Positions 25,371 to 37,706 of a stretch of 64,000 nt of DNA are shown in pieces (within the stretch, counting starts at the first letter, position 1; each line of letters starts with the position of its first letter). Location: positions 62,001 through 126,000 of the forward strand of contig JAHLEZ010000048.1 in NCBI GenBank assembly GCA_020726505.1. Direction: 5' to 3'. The stretch comes from Leptodontidium sp. MPI-SDFR-AT-0119. Lineage: Eukaryota > Ascomycota > Leotiomycetes > Helotiales > Leptodontidiaceae. Made by a program: the position numbers and the translations under genes. The notes beneath the pieces are model-generated. The model saw only the letters and a list, made by a program, of their open reading frames with translations. It had not been told where the DNA came from and did no database searches.

Positions 25371-26961
25371 GATTGTAGCTAACATACGAACACTTGAATG
25401 AATCTTGAAAATCTTTCTTTTCCGTTCGTCTTGTATATTAAATAGTTCAATATGAATTGGCGGGAGTTATGACGTTCAAAAGGTTTCTGTAAGTCTTTGG
25501 CTTGAGTAAAGTTGGTTTGTGCAATCGTGGGAATAATGTGAAAGAGTCAAAACGCAAAATTAGAACGCGCCTCACGGCTATGATAGCTTCGAGATGCCAA
25601 GCTTTAGATAGCTTCAAGGTCAGAAAAGATATCCTTTGAAGCAGGCAATTGCGAAAGTGGGAACCTGTGGATCAACAGAATCATCCCAGTTCCACTCGCG
25701 TAACATTTTCTCGGCAAAAAAGGGGGCAGGGTGGGAGAGGTGCTGGACACCATACCCTCCGTAAGCAGCACCACACAAACATCTCTCAGAATGGAACATT
25801 TCAGAGTGATTTTTCTAGAACGGTTGTAAGTCATAATCACCCTTCGAGATAAGTAATTGTCTGTTAATACCGGCCTTTTGTCTAATCAGCGCCAATGTAG
25901 TGTCTATCGCGAGGAGGGGGTATCTTGGCCGCTGTCGACATGTTACCATACAGTGTATCGCTGGGGTCTCGAGATGGGTTGCTATCAAAGTTGAAGTAAG
26001 ATATTCCGCATCCAAAATTAACCACCTTCTCAAATTGAAACTATCTTTCCACTTTATGGTCCTCCTTATAGCAGATTAAATCAGAGTACCATACTTGAGT
26101 TCGAAGGACTCTGAGGAATGTCCGTTCCCGTTTCAATGTGGGAGCCCCGACTGGCGAGCTGGCATTGACTGAGCATGCTAGAGCAGTGCCATAACTTCGC
26201 AAGACTGAACCCAAAGGTTAGGTACAGTATTATAAATCGGACGGCAATTCAAAGGAGGACTCTGTCAAAATCTGCCGAACCTCTCGGAGTCCGAGATTTA
26301 CAAATAAATTGCTGGACTTTTCACAAACCGGGCGAAGCAGCCCTAACAGATCTTGGCTGGTTTCGAACCCAAACTTTAAATCAATGACATTATGCGCCAT
26401 CATCCGAACTTCCTATTTGGGGAACAGGAAAATGTTTGCTCACGGTATTGTGTACACTGAGAATCGAGCTATCGATTGCCAGGGCAAAATGATCAATTGG
26501 CTGATCAGATGGCCTTGTAATACAGTGGTAGCGAAACCCCTTTTTCAGTGGAATAAAGGAAGTGCTGTGAGGAGCGTTCAACGATTATTGGAGGGGGTGA
26601 TGGCGTCAGCTCATCGCAATCGATTGACAGATTGCTTGTTCCTGAACCTTATCGTGATCGCTTCAGGGGAACAAGGGAGCTAATTTGAGATTCTAATCAA
26701 GAATTAAGCATATCACTACTTTAGATAAACCTGTTTAAGGTTTCGGTAGATGTAGATGTGCTGCTGAATAGTCATCAGAGCCAACTAGATTCCCTCCCAC
26801 AGGAAGAAACATAATGAGATGAACGAAACAGGGATGAGCTCACCACCGAGTAAACATATAAAGCCGAACCATTCCGTTGTTTTCGTTTTTAAGAATACAT
26901 CTCAACATTCTTTCAGTAGATCGTTCTCAAACTCAGTCCTCTTCCCGTACCAACAGTCAAC
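25371..26961. other. Intergenic region
   Basis: I see no supported gene. The longest open frame on the plus strand (about 124 codons ending at 26683) has no recognisable domain and no ATG context or splice pattern suggesting a gene. Confidence 0.5.
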
Positions 26962-27522
26962 ATGCGCGCCGCATTCTTTCTACCCGTCCTGGCCGGGCCA
27001 TTTACCATCCTCGGTGCACCAGCTCCTTCGACAGACTTGACAGTTACCAATAAGAGACAGCTTGTTAAACCACCGCCATGTGTACGTTCCTGCGAGGTGA
27101 CAGTGGAAGAGACACAGGCCAGACATGAAAAGTTCGCCAATGCATTCATCGTGAAAAGGGATCTCACTGAGGCCTTCAAATACATTGCGGAGGATTACAT
27201 AGTACGTTGCGTCTCACTGGATTTCAAAAGTTTGCTCTAACAGAGGGTGTACAGAATCATAATCCACTTGCGCAGAATGGATCGGATTCGGCATGGAGCA
27301 TCCTGAGTCCTATCTGGGGGAATCAATCCATCACCGTACTAGGAACAAGATTCATTTATCCACAAGGCTGGTTGAACTATCAAAGTACTTTTGGCACGGT
27401 CGTTGATAGATTCAGGTGGGAAGGAGGATGTATTGCTGAGCATGTAAGTGTCAGTCCATTCCCTCACTTATCTTAGCTAACATGATCACAAGTGGGACCA
27501 AGGCGAGCAAATGCCGGCATAG
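26962..27522 (+). CDS. Secreted SnoaL/NTF2-like protein
   Basis: Three exons (26962-27201, 27255-27443, 27493-27522) encode 152 residues. MRAAFFLPVLAGPFTILGAP is a clear secretion signal. The mature part has the features of SnoaL-like predicted aldol-condensing enzymes: FANAFIVKRDLTEAFKYIAE, then YINHNPLAQNGSDSAWSIL, then FRWEGGCIAEHWDQGEQMP, where the His and Asp of EHWDQ line the pocket in this fold. Both introns fall between complete codons. The product is probably extracellular and its substrate is unknown. The very short last exon, nine codons, is typical for this family's conserved C-terminal strand. Confidence 0.8.
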
Positions 27523-28607
27523 AGAGGGAATATAGGCTGGAGATGACCTTTTTTTAATTTTATGTAAACCTAGAAAGCTGAAAATTTTCTGGAGTAGAGA
27601 TTCAAGTTGAGGATTCACCCTTGTTCATCCGTCTTTCCCCCTGTCTGTTGTGAATTTGACGCTCGAAGATGACCAAAGATTGGGAGCGTTCAAAAATAAA
27701 GCAGAGATGGGCAGTTTTCTATGAAAAGGGACTTCTCGCCGTAAGTAAATCACACATCCAGCACGGTCCTTCCACTGTCTGTACTACCAGATCAAGGAGC
27801 AGCAACTCTAGCTCACGAATGCTGCTCATCGTTAATCCTACGTGTGTACGTTTTCCAAGACTAGGTTTCCCATCATCTATGGTTCTGCATAGCCGATAGA
27901 AGAAGAAGTTCGATCTTTTCAAGGAGCTGAGGTCATTGTTTCGATAAAAGGAATGGTCATTTGGCAACCGTCTGGACCATTTGCAAACGGAATCGATACA
28001 ATTCCTAATCACCTCGTATAAATAGCAAAGTTTATCTACTTGAAGACAGTTCTACTATTCATATCTCTGAAGTTTTCGGGACATCTAATGAACAAGTCAG
28101 GAGAAATCTACAGATGAATGAACGACTCGCGTCTTCGGCAACCCCACTTACTTCACCACGTCCAACAATCTTCTGCTAGGCCCAGACAGAAACGCAACAA
28201 GCTTTTCATAAACTCTGTGCATGCCACATATCAGGCAACTTGCTCCATTTCCACTGTCTCCGTATGGCTGGCAAAAAGCTTGTCGGCGATGTCCCTGTCT
28301 TGGCCAGTCAAATGACCCTCGTGGCTGCAGGAAATCGGCTCGCTTCCGGCAAACAAGGATTACGATCGGATTTGAGGCCACTTTAGGAAGCTTAACATGG
28401 GATGACGACGCTACAAAATGATACTAGATGTCATTCTTGCTGTGAGGAGATAACAATGAGGAGAAATTCGAACCTGTACCTCGGTCAGGCATCGCCTACG
28501 TATGGAAGAGCTTGCGGGCACCACCCGACTTAAAAGCAAGCCATGACCTCCTTTTCACCAATTCTGGAGGTCTTTACGCAAGTCACAACTAATTTCCTTC
28601 GCTCGTC
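27523..28607. other. Intergenic region with possible gene remnant
   Basis: No intact gene is visible. Around 27660-28020 fragments in different frames (EDDQRLGAFKNKAEMGSFL, then DQGAATLAHEC) recall the C-terminus of short-chain dehydrogenases, but stops intervene and the match is too weak to name. Confidence 0.4.
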
Positions 28608-31021
28608 ATGTTGTTTCCAAAACTCTTTGCTTTCGTTGGTGCTGCTCTACCCTACTTGGTCTCCTCACTGAGCATATCCGATGTGACCAGTAAATCAGCA
28701 AGCATATATACCAAAAGAGATACAGTTTCGGACATTTTGACAGCTGTTGAAGATGCAGCAACTTGTACTGCTTGCGAAGTATTCTTCTAATTCCTCGTTC
28801 TTCAGGTATGGCAGTAAACTAACATGTTGTGTCTAGGCCCTCCTGGTGGTATTGAAAGTTCTAGCTCATACGGGAAATGATAACTTCGTTAATGTGATTA
28901 CGGAGATCTGTATGCTTGCGGTATGTACTTCACAAAATGAATGAGCGTATCCTGATAATTTAAAGGGCGTGGAAGACTCTGACGTGTGTACTGGAGCAAG
29001 TAAGTCGCCAATTACCATGCATCAGAAGAAGTTCCCCGACATGGTAGGATCTTTTTCTGCTGCGTCAAAATGTTGACTCTTAAATCATCACAGTCGCACT
29101 CGAAGGTCCCATCCTCGCTCATGATCTCCGGCAAATGACCATCGGCACCCGAACATCCACTCTCTTCTGTCTTACAGTTTTCGGATTATGTCAATGGCCT
29201 GAAATTGAAGCCTACAACGTCCCCATGACAGCCAAGCCGGTCAAATCTCGTCCCTCACCCAGTGGCGGCAAACCTCTCCAAGTGGTACACATCTCTGATA
29301 TCCATGTGGACCTAAGCTACAAAACTGGGTCTAGCTATAGCTGTACCAAGAACATCTGCTGCAGGCCATATACAGCAGCAGATGAACCTGGTGTAACAGA
29401 ATTTCCTGCTGGCGAGTATGGGAATCATGCGTGTGATTCTCCTGTGACTTTGGAAGAGAGCTTGTACTCAGCGATTGAGAATTTGGTGCCAAATAGAGCT
29501 TTCACGTAAGTTCAGCAATCAAGTAATGTTCTTGGTACTTACTTCATCAGCATATTTACAGGCGATGTTGTGGAGGGAGCTGTGTGGCTGGTCAACGGCA
29601 AGTAAGATGGGTGTTTTCAAGTCCCGTTTCTGACAAATGAGTTAGATACCGAGGTCACGAATGATCTCGAAGATGCTTATACTCGCATGAAGGGTCTCGG
29701 TGAAGCATACGGCGTTGTTGGTAATCACGATGCCGCGCCCGTGAACTCATTTCCTCCAGCATCAGTGGACACAACGATTAGCACCCAATGGGCATACGAT
29801 GTCCTGTCGTCCGAATGGAAAAGCATGATTGGAAGCACCGCGGCTGCGGAAGTCGAATCCAATTATGGTTCATATTCTGTGTTAACTTCTGAAGGGCTCC
29901 GATTAATCAGTGTCAACACGAACTTTTGGTACAAGGTACGACGAGTGCTGTATATCATCAGAACGAATGACTGTTTACATTTTCGCAGCAAAACTTCTGG
30001 CTCTATGAAGCTACCATGGATAGGGATCCATCTGGCCAGCTTGCTTGGCTTGTGGCTGAGTTGGAAGCTGCTGAAACTGCAGGAGAAAGGGTGTGGCTCA
30101 TGGGTCACAGTAAGTTTTTCTTCTGTTTTGTAACCAACTCTTCTTGTTCCGGCATTGTACAGCCAGTGTGACCAAACTGCTCACCAGCTACTTCACAGTG
30201 CCCATGGGCTCGTCCGGCGCATTCCACGATCAATCTCAGTACTTCGGTAAGTGGAATAGTCTTGTCCAGCATCTCTCAACCTAACTTCTTCAGATCAAAT
30301 CATCCAACGCTTCGATGCAACAATCGCTGCTCTTTTCTTCGGCCATACTCATCAAGACGAGTTCGAGGTCGCCTACAGCACACCCGCTGCCCCTAGCCCA
30401 AACACGGCTGTCATGGTCTCATATATTGCCCCTGCGCTGACACCAACATCCGGCAATCCAACCTTCCGCGTCTACGATATTGACCCTGTCACATTCGCAG
30501 TCCTCGACTACACTGTCTACTACACCAACATTTCTTCTCCAACGTATCAGTCAGGCCCCACATGGGAGAAGCTCTACAGCGTCAAAGAAACATACGGAGC
30601 CCTGCTCAGTCCACCAGTAACTGACTCTTCGGCGGAACTCACACCATCCTTCTGGCATAACTTGACTGTACTGTTCGAGAACAATGACGCTGTTTACCAA
30701 GCCTGGTATGCGAGACGAGGAAGAGACTACAGTGATGCCACATGTACTGGAGACTGCAAGACGTCGTCGATCTGTCAGCTAAGAGCCTCTCAGAGTCAAT
30801 ACAATTGCGTGACTGTGTCCCCTGGGATCAATTTCAAGCGGGACGAGCTGACGACGCATACACATGGTGAATGTGGTGGCTCGGCGGCTGTGCCTATCTT
30901 GGCTTCTTTCACTGGGAGTGGAATGTCAGGCTTTCAGAACGCTTTGGTTGCGACGATGGGAGACAGCTTTTTGAACACGACGGTTCCGAGTAACTACACT
31001 GTGGCTGGTTGGAACCTGTAA
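28608..31021 (+). CDS. Secreted acid sphingomyelinase (saposin-B plus metallophosphoesterase)
   Basis: It hydrolyses sphingomyelin-type phosphodiesters outside the cell or in the vacuole. A signal peptide (MLFPKLFAFVGAALPYLVSS) is followed by a saposin-B-like region with paired cysteines (TCTACEALLVVLKVL, VCTGA, FCLTVFGLCQWP). The binuclear-metal phosphoesterase core shows HISDIHVDLSY, FTGDVVEGAVW, VVGNHDAAPVNSF, WLMGH and FFGHTHQDEF, which supply the Asp/His/Asn metal ligands. Exons are separated by short introns. The exon after WLMGH is best joined at the AG at about 30203, giving GHMPMGSSGAFHDQSQYF; an earlier AG breaks the frame. The C-terminal domain is long and Cys-containing. The ATG at 28608 directly begins the signal peptide. 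The gene appears intact. Confidence 0.9.
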
Positions 31022-32791
31022 AGAAAGTTGAAAGCCGAAAATTTTGGTTTATGCGAAGAAAAGTTGGTACTTTGGGGAAGAACTAAGCCTGCGTCTTGTT
31101 TCTGATAATTTACAACTTACTAGTTTCGTTTTTATTCAGCCTACTTGAAGTTCAACTGTCCAAACCTTCCTTGTATTTGAGTAGTTACTGTGAAAGCTGG
31201 CGTGGAAGATTATTGAGATTCCTTGACAAAATATCCATTCGCATGTAACAGGCAGACCAAAGTCTTCTGAAATTAAGAAAACTTCAACCGTGTTCGGTGA
31301 CTTTGCGGTTGACTGGAATAGAGACGTCCGCAATTATTCTTCCAAACCCGCAAACAAGTAGAAACAATCTAGAAGCCCCCAGCCCCAGCCCCCAAAGGCG
31401 ACCACAGAATGATATTAATGGGTGTTTTGTTTATGAATCCTGGATTTTGGAAATTGTCGTCAGCCTGCAGCGTTATCTAAGCCTGATGGAAGCACCTCTC
31501 AGATCGTAAAATTTTTTTGCCATCCAGAAGTCTGTTGATCTGGGAGGTATGGTAGTCGAGGGAGGGTCTTAGCAATGCACTTGGATTTACAGTTTCCTTG
31601 ATTTCATCGACCTAGATTAATTCACCAAAACACTTCATCATTCCCACTTCTTAAGTCGCAAAGACAGAAACCGCTTCTTGGGAACATCCAAAACATATCG
31701 AGAAGCTAGAAAGCTCAAATACATCTCTCACCAAAACACCACCATCTCAGCTTTCGTCACTCACCACTTACAAAACCAGCTCGACAAACCTGCCTCCACT
31801 CCGCTCCGGAATCAACTAAAAGCCGAACAGACACCACCCCGAGTCCCTGGAAACCAAAGCGGGTCCAGATACCGCACTCGGTATTCGATATTTCAATCGA
31901 GGAATAATTTCCGAAGTAGAAACGAAAAGGGGCTCGCTTATCTCACAACCCCTTGTTCGTTTCAACATTTCGTTTCTTCACAACCAATCATGCACCTCAC
32001 ATCCCTCCTCTCCTCCAATCATACTCGTACAATCCCCCTCAAAAACGCTAAACGATAAACGAAAGGTACGATCAGGACATCACAAGATCTAGGCATCGCC
32101 AGAGCACGATAACCGTTTCTCATGACCCGCTGTCAAGGTGTCAAATTCGTCTGGGCGGCCCTCAAAGCGTGGCCTTGGCAATCTACCATTTCCCATACTG
32201 TACGGAGCATCCGTCCAAACAATCTAGAAACGGAAACACTCCGGCTAGGATGTCTGAATGCAGTCAGATAGGTTCATATGTGGAAATATGATTGTGGAAA
32301 TGTGGCAGTGTTTTTCTTCGCCCAGCTGTCTGATCGCCCTGTGCGGTGTTCGTCCGAAGTTTAGGTTCTGTGGCTGAGACACGATCTTGGAGGGTAGGCC
32401 TTCCGTTTTCTTGGATGCGATTAGGAGGATCTGTCTGTGCTGTGTTGTGTTGATTGAGTAGATATATATCCTCCCGTCCGCCATCAGGATGTTTTCTTTC
32501 CTCTGCTCGCTCGCTCGCTTGCTTGCTTCAAGGGCTTCCCTTTTCATCTTTCTCCTTTTTTGGGCATATCAGCCCTCTACATTCGTCTTCCTATCCCATT
32601 CTTTGATATAAGATGGCATCTTAATATACATACATTCAGTACACATTCATTTGAATTCCTCACATACACAAATTCTTTCTTTTCTTTCTTGTCAAAATTT
32701 TTCACTTCTGGAGACAAATACTTATTTACATTCAAAACGACACAAACAAACACGTAAAACACAAACCAAGACACACACCAACACGCACACA
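31022..32791. other. Intergenic region
   Basis: No gene recognised. A 126-codon open frame ending at 32058 begins with a non-ATG codon and has no domain. The last 250 bases before the oxidase gene are CA-rich, like a 5' leader. Confidence 0.55.
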
Positions 32792-35048
32792 ATGTATTTC
32801 CACACCTCCTTCGCAGTCCTGGCTGCTTGTACATCCATCATCCCTCTCGTCTCAGCAGCCATCACGTCCTGCCCCTCCCCCGAAAGCACAACGACCTTCC
32901 CATCCGGATCCCAATTCCTCATCTGCCCATTCACAGATTTCCAAGGCCCGTCCGCGCAAGTCATTCGAAACATCGGGACGCTCTCCGCCTGCGTGCGGCA
33001 ATGCAATAGTATCCCGGCCTGCACGAACGCGGTTTACAATCGTGGTTCCAGCATTTGCCATATTAAGGGACCGGTTGGGCAGTTGACGTGGGTGGAGAAT
33101 GAGAAGTATGATGTTGTGAGGTTGAGGAGTGCGATTGCGACTACCGAGGTTGAGACTCCTGAAGTTGAAGTACCTGAAGGGGAGAATATCTCAAAATGCC
33201 CAGTTAAGCAAGCGGCATCAACATTCGCGGCACCTGGGGGGAAGAAGTTCACTACCTGTCCCGGAACGGATCTCAAGGGCGCGAGTGCGCAAGTGATCAA
33301 AAATATCAAGAGCTCCGAAGAATGCGCAAAAATCTGCTCGACGACTACAGGATGCGTAAAAGCTGTTTGGGACAGTACGGGGAAGGTATGTCACATCAAA
33401 GAACCCGAGGAGACCAACACCTTGATCTGGGTTGTGAGCAAGCGATTCTCCGTCATCTCTCTCGACAAAGTATCGAATCCAACAGCGACAGGAAAATGGG
33501 GCGATCTGATCCGTCTCCCAGTTATACCAGTCGCTGGATACGTCGTCCCCCAATTCCCGGATTCATCACGCATCCTGGTCTTCTCGTCCTGGGGCCCCGA
33601 CGCATTCGGCGGCGCATCAGGGCTAACTCAATTCGCGGACTATAATTTCAAATCCGGCGAGGTGTCACAGCGATCCGTCGCGAATACTAAACACGACATG
33701 TTCTGTCCCGGGATGAGTTCGTTAGAGGATGGTCGTATGCTCATCAGTGGTGGGTCTGATGCCGCGGCTGTGAGTCTGTATGATCCTGCGACGAACACTT
33801 TCGCGAAGGGACCTGAGATGAAGATCCCGAGAGGGTATCAGACTTCTGTTACTACCTCGGAGGGGAAGATCTTTGAGCTCGGGGGCTCGTATAGTGGGAA
33901 ACGTGGGGGAAAGACGGGAGAGATCTATGATCCGGTTGCGAATACATGGACTTTACTCCCAGGTGCGAAGACGGATCCTATGTTGACTGTTGATGCGGAG
34001 GGAGTTTGGAGGACCGATAACGTAAGTTGATCCACATACCACTCCTCAGATATGACAGCACAGTAGAACAACAGAGGCAAGGAACGTATACTGACGAACC
34101 CCCCAGCACGCCTGGCTCTACGGTTGGAAAAACGGCACCGTCTTCCAAGCCGGGCCCTCCAAAGCCCAAAACTGGTTCGACACAAAAGGAAGCGGTTCCT
34201 CCACACCAGCCGGCAAGCGTTCAGGCCGCGACGCCATGTGCGGCGTGAACGTAATGTACGAACCGGGCAAGATCCTCTCCACAGGAGGCAGTCAATCATA
34301 CACCAACAGCCCCGGCGTAGTACTCACACACATAACAACCATAACCGAGCCCAACGTCCCTTCGACCATCGAAGCCGTGGCTTCAATGTCCTACCCTCGC
34401 GGTTTCGCAAACGGCGTTGTCCTCCCTGACGGCACGGTGCTGGTCACGGGCGGGCAGAGACGTTCGATGGTCTTCACGGATACGGATGGGATTCTGTTCC
34501 CCGAACTTTTCAATCCGGCAACGAAGACCTGGAAGACGCTTGCGCCGGAAGCGGTGCCGAGAAATTATCACTCCATTTCTATCTTGTTGCCTGATGGGAC
34601 GGTGTTTAGCGGTGGCGGGGGGTTGTGTTATGTCGGTGGTGGAGTCGGGAGTAAGACGTCTGGGTGTAATAAGGCTGTGGATCATGCTGATGGGCAAGTG
34701 TTCTCGCCACCGTATTTGTTTGCCAAGGATGGCAGTTTGGCGGTTAGACCTGTCATTGCAAAGGTTTCGGGGACCAGTGTTAGGGTTGGAGGACAGTTGG
34801 TGGTGTCTGTGAGTGGTGTCGGCGAGGGCGCGAAGTTGGTGTTGGTGAGAATGGGGAGTGTGACACATTCGATTAATAGTGATCAGAGACGGGTGCCTTT
34901 GACGGATGTGAAGGTTGCTGGGGGTACTTATACGGCAACTTTGCCTGGAGATAGCGGGGTGTTGATCCCAGGACATTATTATTTGTTTGCAGTGTCCGCA
35001 ACTGGCGTACCAAGTGTGGCAAAGACCATCAAGGTCACCAGGATGTAG
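32792..35048 (+). CDS. Secreted galactose-oxidase-like copper radical oxidase with two N-terminal PAN/apple-like repeats
   Basis: Two exons (32792-34021, 34107-35048) encode 723 residues. After a signal peptide come two similar Cys-rich modules (about 26-107 and 140-235; compare CPFTDFQGPSAQVIRNI with CPGTDLKGASAQVIKNI). A seven-bladed kelch propeller and a C-terminal Ig-like domain follow. The copper radical site is complete: Cys305 (DMFCPG) and Tyr349 (PRGYQ) can form the thioether cofactor, and Tyr564 and His565 (NYHSIS) and His664 (VTHSIN) bind copper. The second-sphere stacking Trp of galactose oxidase is Tyr367 here (GGSYSGK). This points to an alcohol, aldehyde or oligosaccharide oxidase rather than a strict galactose oxidase. 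It oxidises substrate and releases H2O2 outside the cell. Confidence 0.93.
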
Positions 35049-35184
35049 GATGAGAAACAGAATAGAATTGCTCAATCGAGGGTAATATACTTCTCTTCTC
35101 AAGAATGCTTTCTCGGTACAAAGTCAAAGGCCCTTGACTCGCATCGTCAACCTCTTCTCAATTTTCAATTCCCATGCCGCGCTC

Positions 35185-36230
35185 TCACTCCGAGTAGTCC
35201 GACGAATACTTCTCTCGATTTCCAATCTCCATGCCGCCTCTGCCCTTTGGGGACGGCCCATGATCGGTCCATCCAGGCTCCCAGTTGCCTGTGTAGACAC
35301 CCTGGGCCATTTGGGCCTCAACTTTCTCGAGGGCCACCATGACCTCGTCAATATGCTCCCTGCACTGACTCATCCATTCGTCACGTATGAATGGGCCAAG
35401 ATCAAAATAATCCCACCTACGACGTCCAAGTGGGAGCATGATTAGCTTCTCGACTTCCAATAGTTGTCCCAATGCCCTGACAAGAGCCGTCCGATCACGC
35501 AGGTAACGGTCTCTACAATCATTCGCAACAGCAGTGATGTTCGGAGCTGTGTCTGGATTGCCTACAATGGGAGCGATTCGGTCATTGGAATCGAGTAGAA
35601 TACTTTGGGGTGTGATAAATTTGATTTGCTGCAAGAGGCGTGCAATCTGCTCCAAGGTAGGGTTGGGACCAACCGCAGGTTTGATCTTAGGGCCCTCATA
35701 GTAGGAAACGGAGGCCTGTATTAGTCAGTGATTTTCCAAGAACTTACGCAGGATGACATACCTGTGCGCGGTTCTGTAGGAATTCCATGTATGATTGTGG
35801 GGGAGACTGGCTGTCAGCTGAAGTTTATTCCTCGAGCGTATTCATGACTTACAGGACATTTATACTTTTCCCTTTGCAGGTTCCATTCCCTGACCCGATC
35901 TCGGACATGGGCCATGTGAAGGTTCCATCGTCTGCTGTCACATTCGATAGTTTCGATAAGTTCGGGTGATGGGCCTACCTCGTACACTTGCTCTTGCATC
36001 TTTTCATACTTTACACCGTCCATTCCCTGGTGCAAGTCGATCCGTATCTGACTTTCGATTGGCTTTGGGCTTCTGCGCATAAGACTGCTGATTGGGTCTT
36101 TGGCAGAACGGAAAGTATCGGAAAGATGTTGTTGAGAGGTCGATGGTCTAATATGACTGTGTTGTAGCATTTGATATGGCATTTGATGTGTGAGTTGGGG
36201 TTCGTTTGAGGACTTTCTGAACTGTCCCAT
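35185..36230 (-). CDS. Hypothetical fungal protein
   Basis: Three exons (36230-35853, 35806-35762, 35715-35185) join in frame into 317 residues with canonical GT-AG introns, which supports a real gene. The start is MGQFRKSSNEPQ. The first 70 residues are polar and Gln/Ser-rich. The rest is helical with charged segments such as RRWNLHMAHVRDRVREWNL and a conserved-looking block ALGQLLEVEKLIMLPLGRRRW. There is no signal peptide, membrane segment or domain I recognise. It converges on the galactose-oxidase-like gene with 136 bases between stops. Confidence 0.6.
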
Positions 36231-37706
36231 GATGAACTTTCGAGAAATTAGCCGTGATTGATGAGGCTCAGGACATAGCATACATTTGGGGGATTGGGAG
36301 GAGGTCCTGAAGTTGGCACACCGCTGGTGATGAGATTGTTGGCGGCTGGACGGTTGTCCCAAGATGATCTATTGGGATCACCGTTGCTCGTGGTTGGGAG
36401 CATATGCCCGTCAAAGCAACCCCCTGGACGCAGGGTTGGTAGACTTGAGAGTGCTGAGAGAATGAAGATGACGCGAAGTACGGAAAGCAATCAACCGAAG
36501 AGAGAAACCAGCGACGAACAATTGCAGAAAGTGAAATAATTATGCAAATGGAAGTAGAGTAGAAGTTTATGAAGAGACGATGGAAGTCCTTCTTGATTGT
36601 TGAAAATCTCCAAGTCAACAACAACACTACCTGGTGCTACTGAGAAGGAAGGAACCTTCCATTGGAACGCTTCGAGATCCGATATCACGTGAAAGTCACG
36701 CATCAAGGTTACATCAACCCCTCACATCTCGACATCTCTCCTCTATCTTTTGTTGCAGGTCGCAAAAAGGGCAGCTGAAATGGGATATGCCTAAATGCGG
36801 CACACACGGCATGGGAAATGTCGGCTTTGCCCTCGTTACCAAACATCCAGATCTTACCAAGGACCTGTTTCCGGCCTGCTCATAATCGCGGGATTGGTGA
36901 GACGAATCGGAGATATGACCGGGCATGAGAGTAAAGGACGGACGGTAAGGGCAATGTGTTTATCGTATATCTCATTTGTGCATAGGTATCTGGTCTGTAG
37001 CTGGGCAAGTTTGAACATTGTCTTGAACTGTGCTGTTGCAGAGAGAGTTGGTTCTGAGTTGAGGATGCACGGAAGGAAAGCTGTCAGCAATTTGTCAGCA
37101 ATTTGCCAAGAGCGGATCTCGCTTGTTGAACTCCGTGATTTCGGGACAGCCTCTCTCCCGATGTTTCTCTTCGGACAGTCAAATCCCCGCGGCAGCCATA
37201 TCTGGTGGCAATACTCGAGTAATAACCTCACTCTTCCAAAACACTCGGTCCCGACAGAAGCACGAAGTTACTCACTTCTGAGTCACCCAAAAGGAGAGTT
37301 TCAAGGGGATTGCGACGACAAGTTGCATGGATCAGCCACACCTTCCCCAGATGTGGCGGCATTGACTGACATGTGGGACTGCACTCGTACGCGCGGCTGT
37401 TCGAGGCCTCTCAACCCAACCACTGGGGATGCATTGCGAGTATTCAGGCTTTCCGACTATTTCTTTTTTGTTCTATCTGCGTGCGTGTTGAAGCTGTTGT
37501 CTGATTCAATCGCCTTGCTTGCGAGCTAGCTTTTACGCGTTGCCCTTGTTTGCCTTGCCTGTAGTCTGGCTTGTTTGATATATAATTCTTGTCCTTTCCC
37601 TCTATCTCTGCTTTCTTCATCATCATCACACTTCATCTTTCTCACAAGACAAGTATCTTTCTACAAACAACACTTTTTCAAACATACAAACATACAAACA
37701 CACATC
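36231..37706. other. Intergenic region and Hsp20 promoter
   Basis: This holds the divergent promoters of the hypothetical gene and the Hsp20 gene. A 244-codon ATG frame at 36795-37529 was judged spurious because it shows no domain and overlaps a likely heat-shock element. The last 100 bases are CT- and CA-rich leader. Confidence 0.5.
37451..37473 (+). promoter_or_regulatory. Candidate step-type heat-shock element
   Basis: TTC trinucleotides at 37451, 37461 and 37471 are spaced by exactly ten bases, matching the step-type HSF site nTTCn(5)nTTCn(5)nTTCn. It lies about 235 bases upstream of the Hsp20 ATG. The assignment rests on pattern and position only. Confidence 0.4.

Noticed and set aside
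26345..26375. B-box-like GGTTCGAAACC on the minus strand
   Set aside because: No A box at the proper distance and no cloverleaf.
26309..26683. Plus-strand open frame of about 124 codons
   Set aside because: Begins with a non-ATG codon and shows no domain or splice context.
27660..28020. Possible C-terminus of a short-chain dehydrogenase in scattered frames
   Set aside because: Only short stretches resemble the family and stop codons interrupt them; too weak to annotate as a gene.
28450..28510. tRNA-like TTCGAA motif on the minus strand
   Set aside because: The stems of the T arm do not pair and no acceptor or anticodon arm could be built.
31678..32058. 126-codon plus-strand open frame in the intergenic region
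   Set aside because: Non-ATG start, polar low-information sequence, no domain.
36795..37529. 244-codon ATG open frame upstream of Hsp20
   Set aside because: No recognisable domain and no introns, and it covers the Hsp20 promoter including the heat-shock-element-like array. Probably chance.
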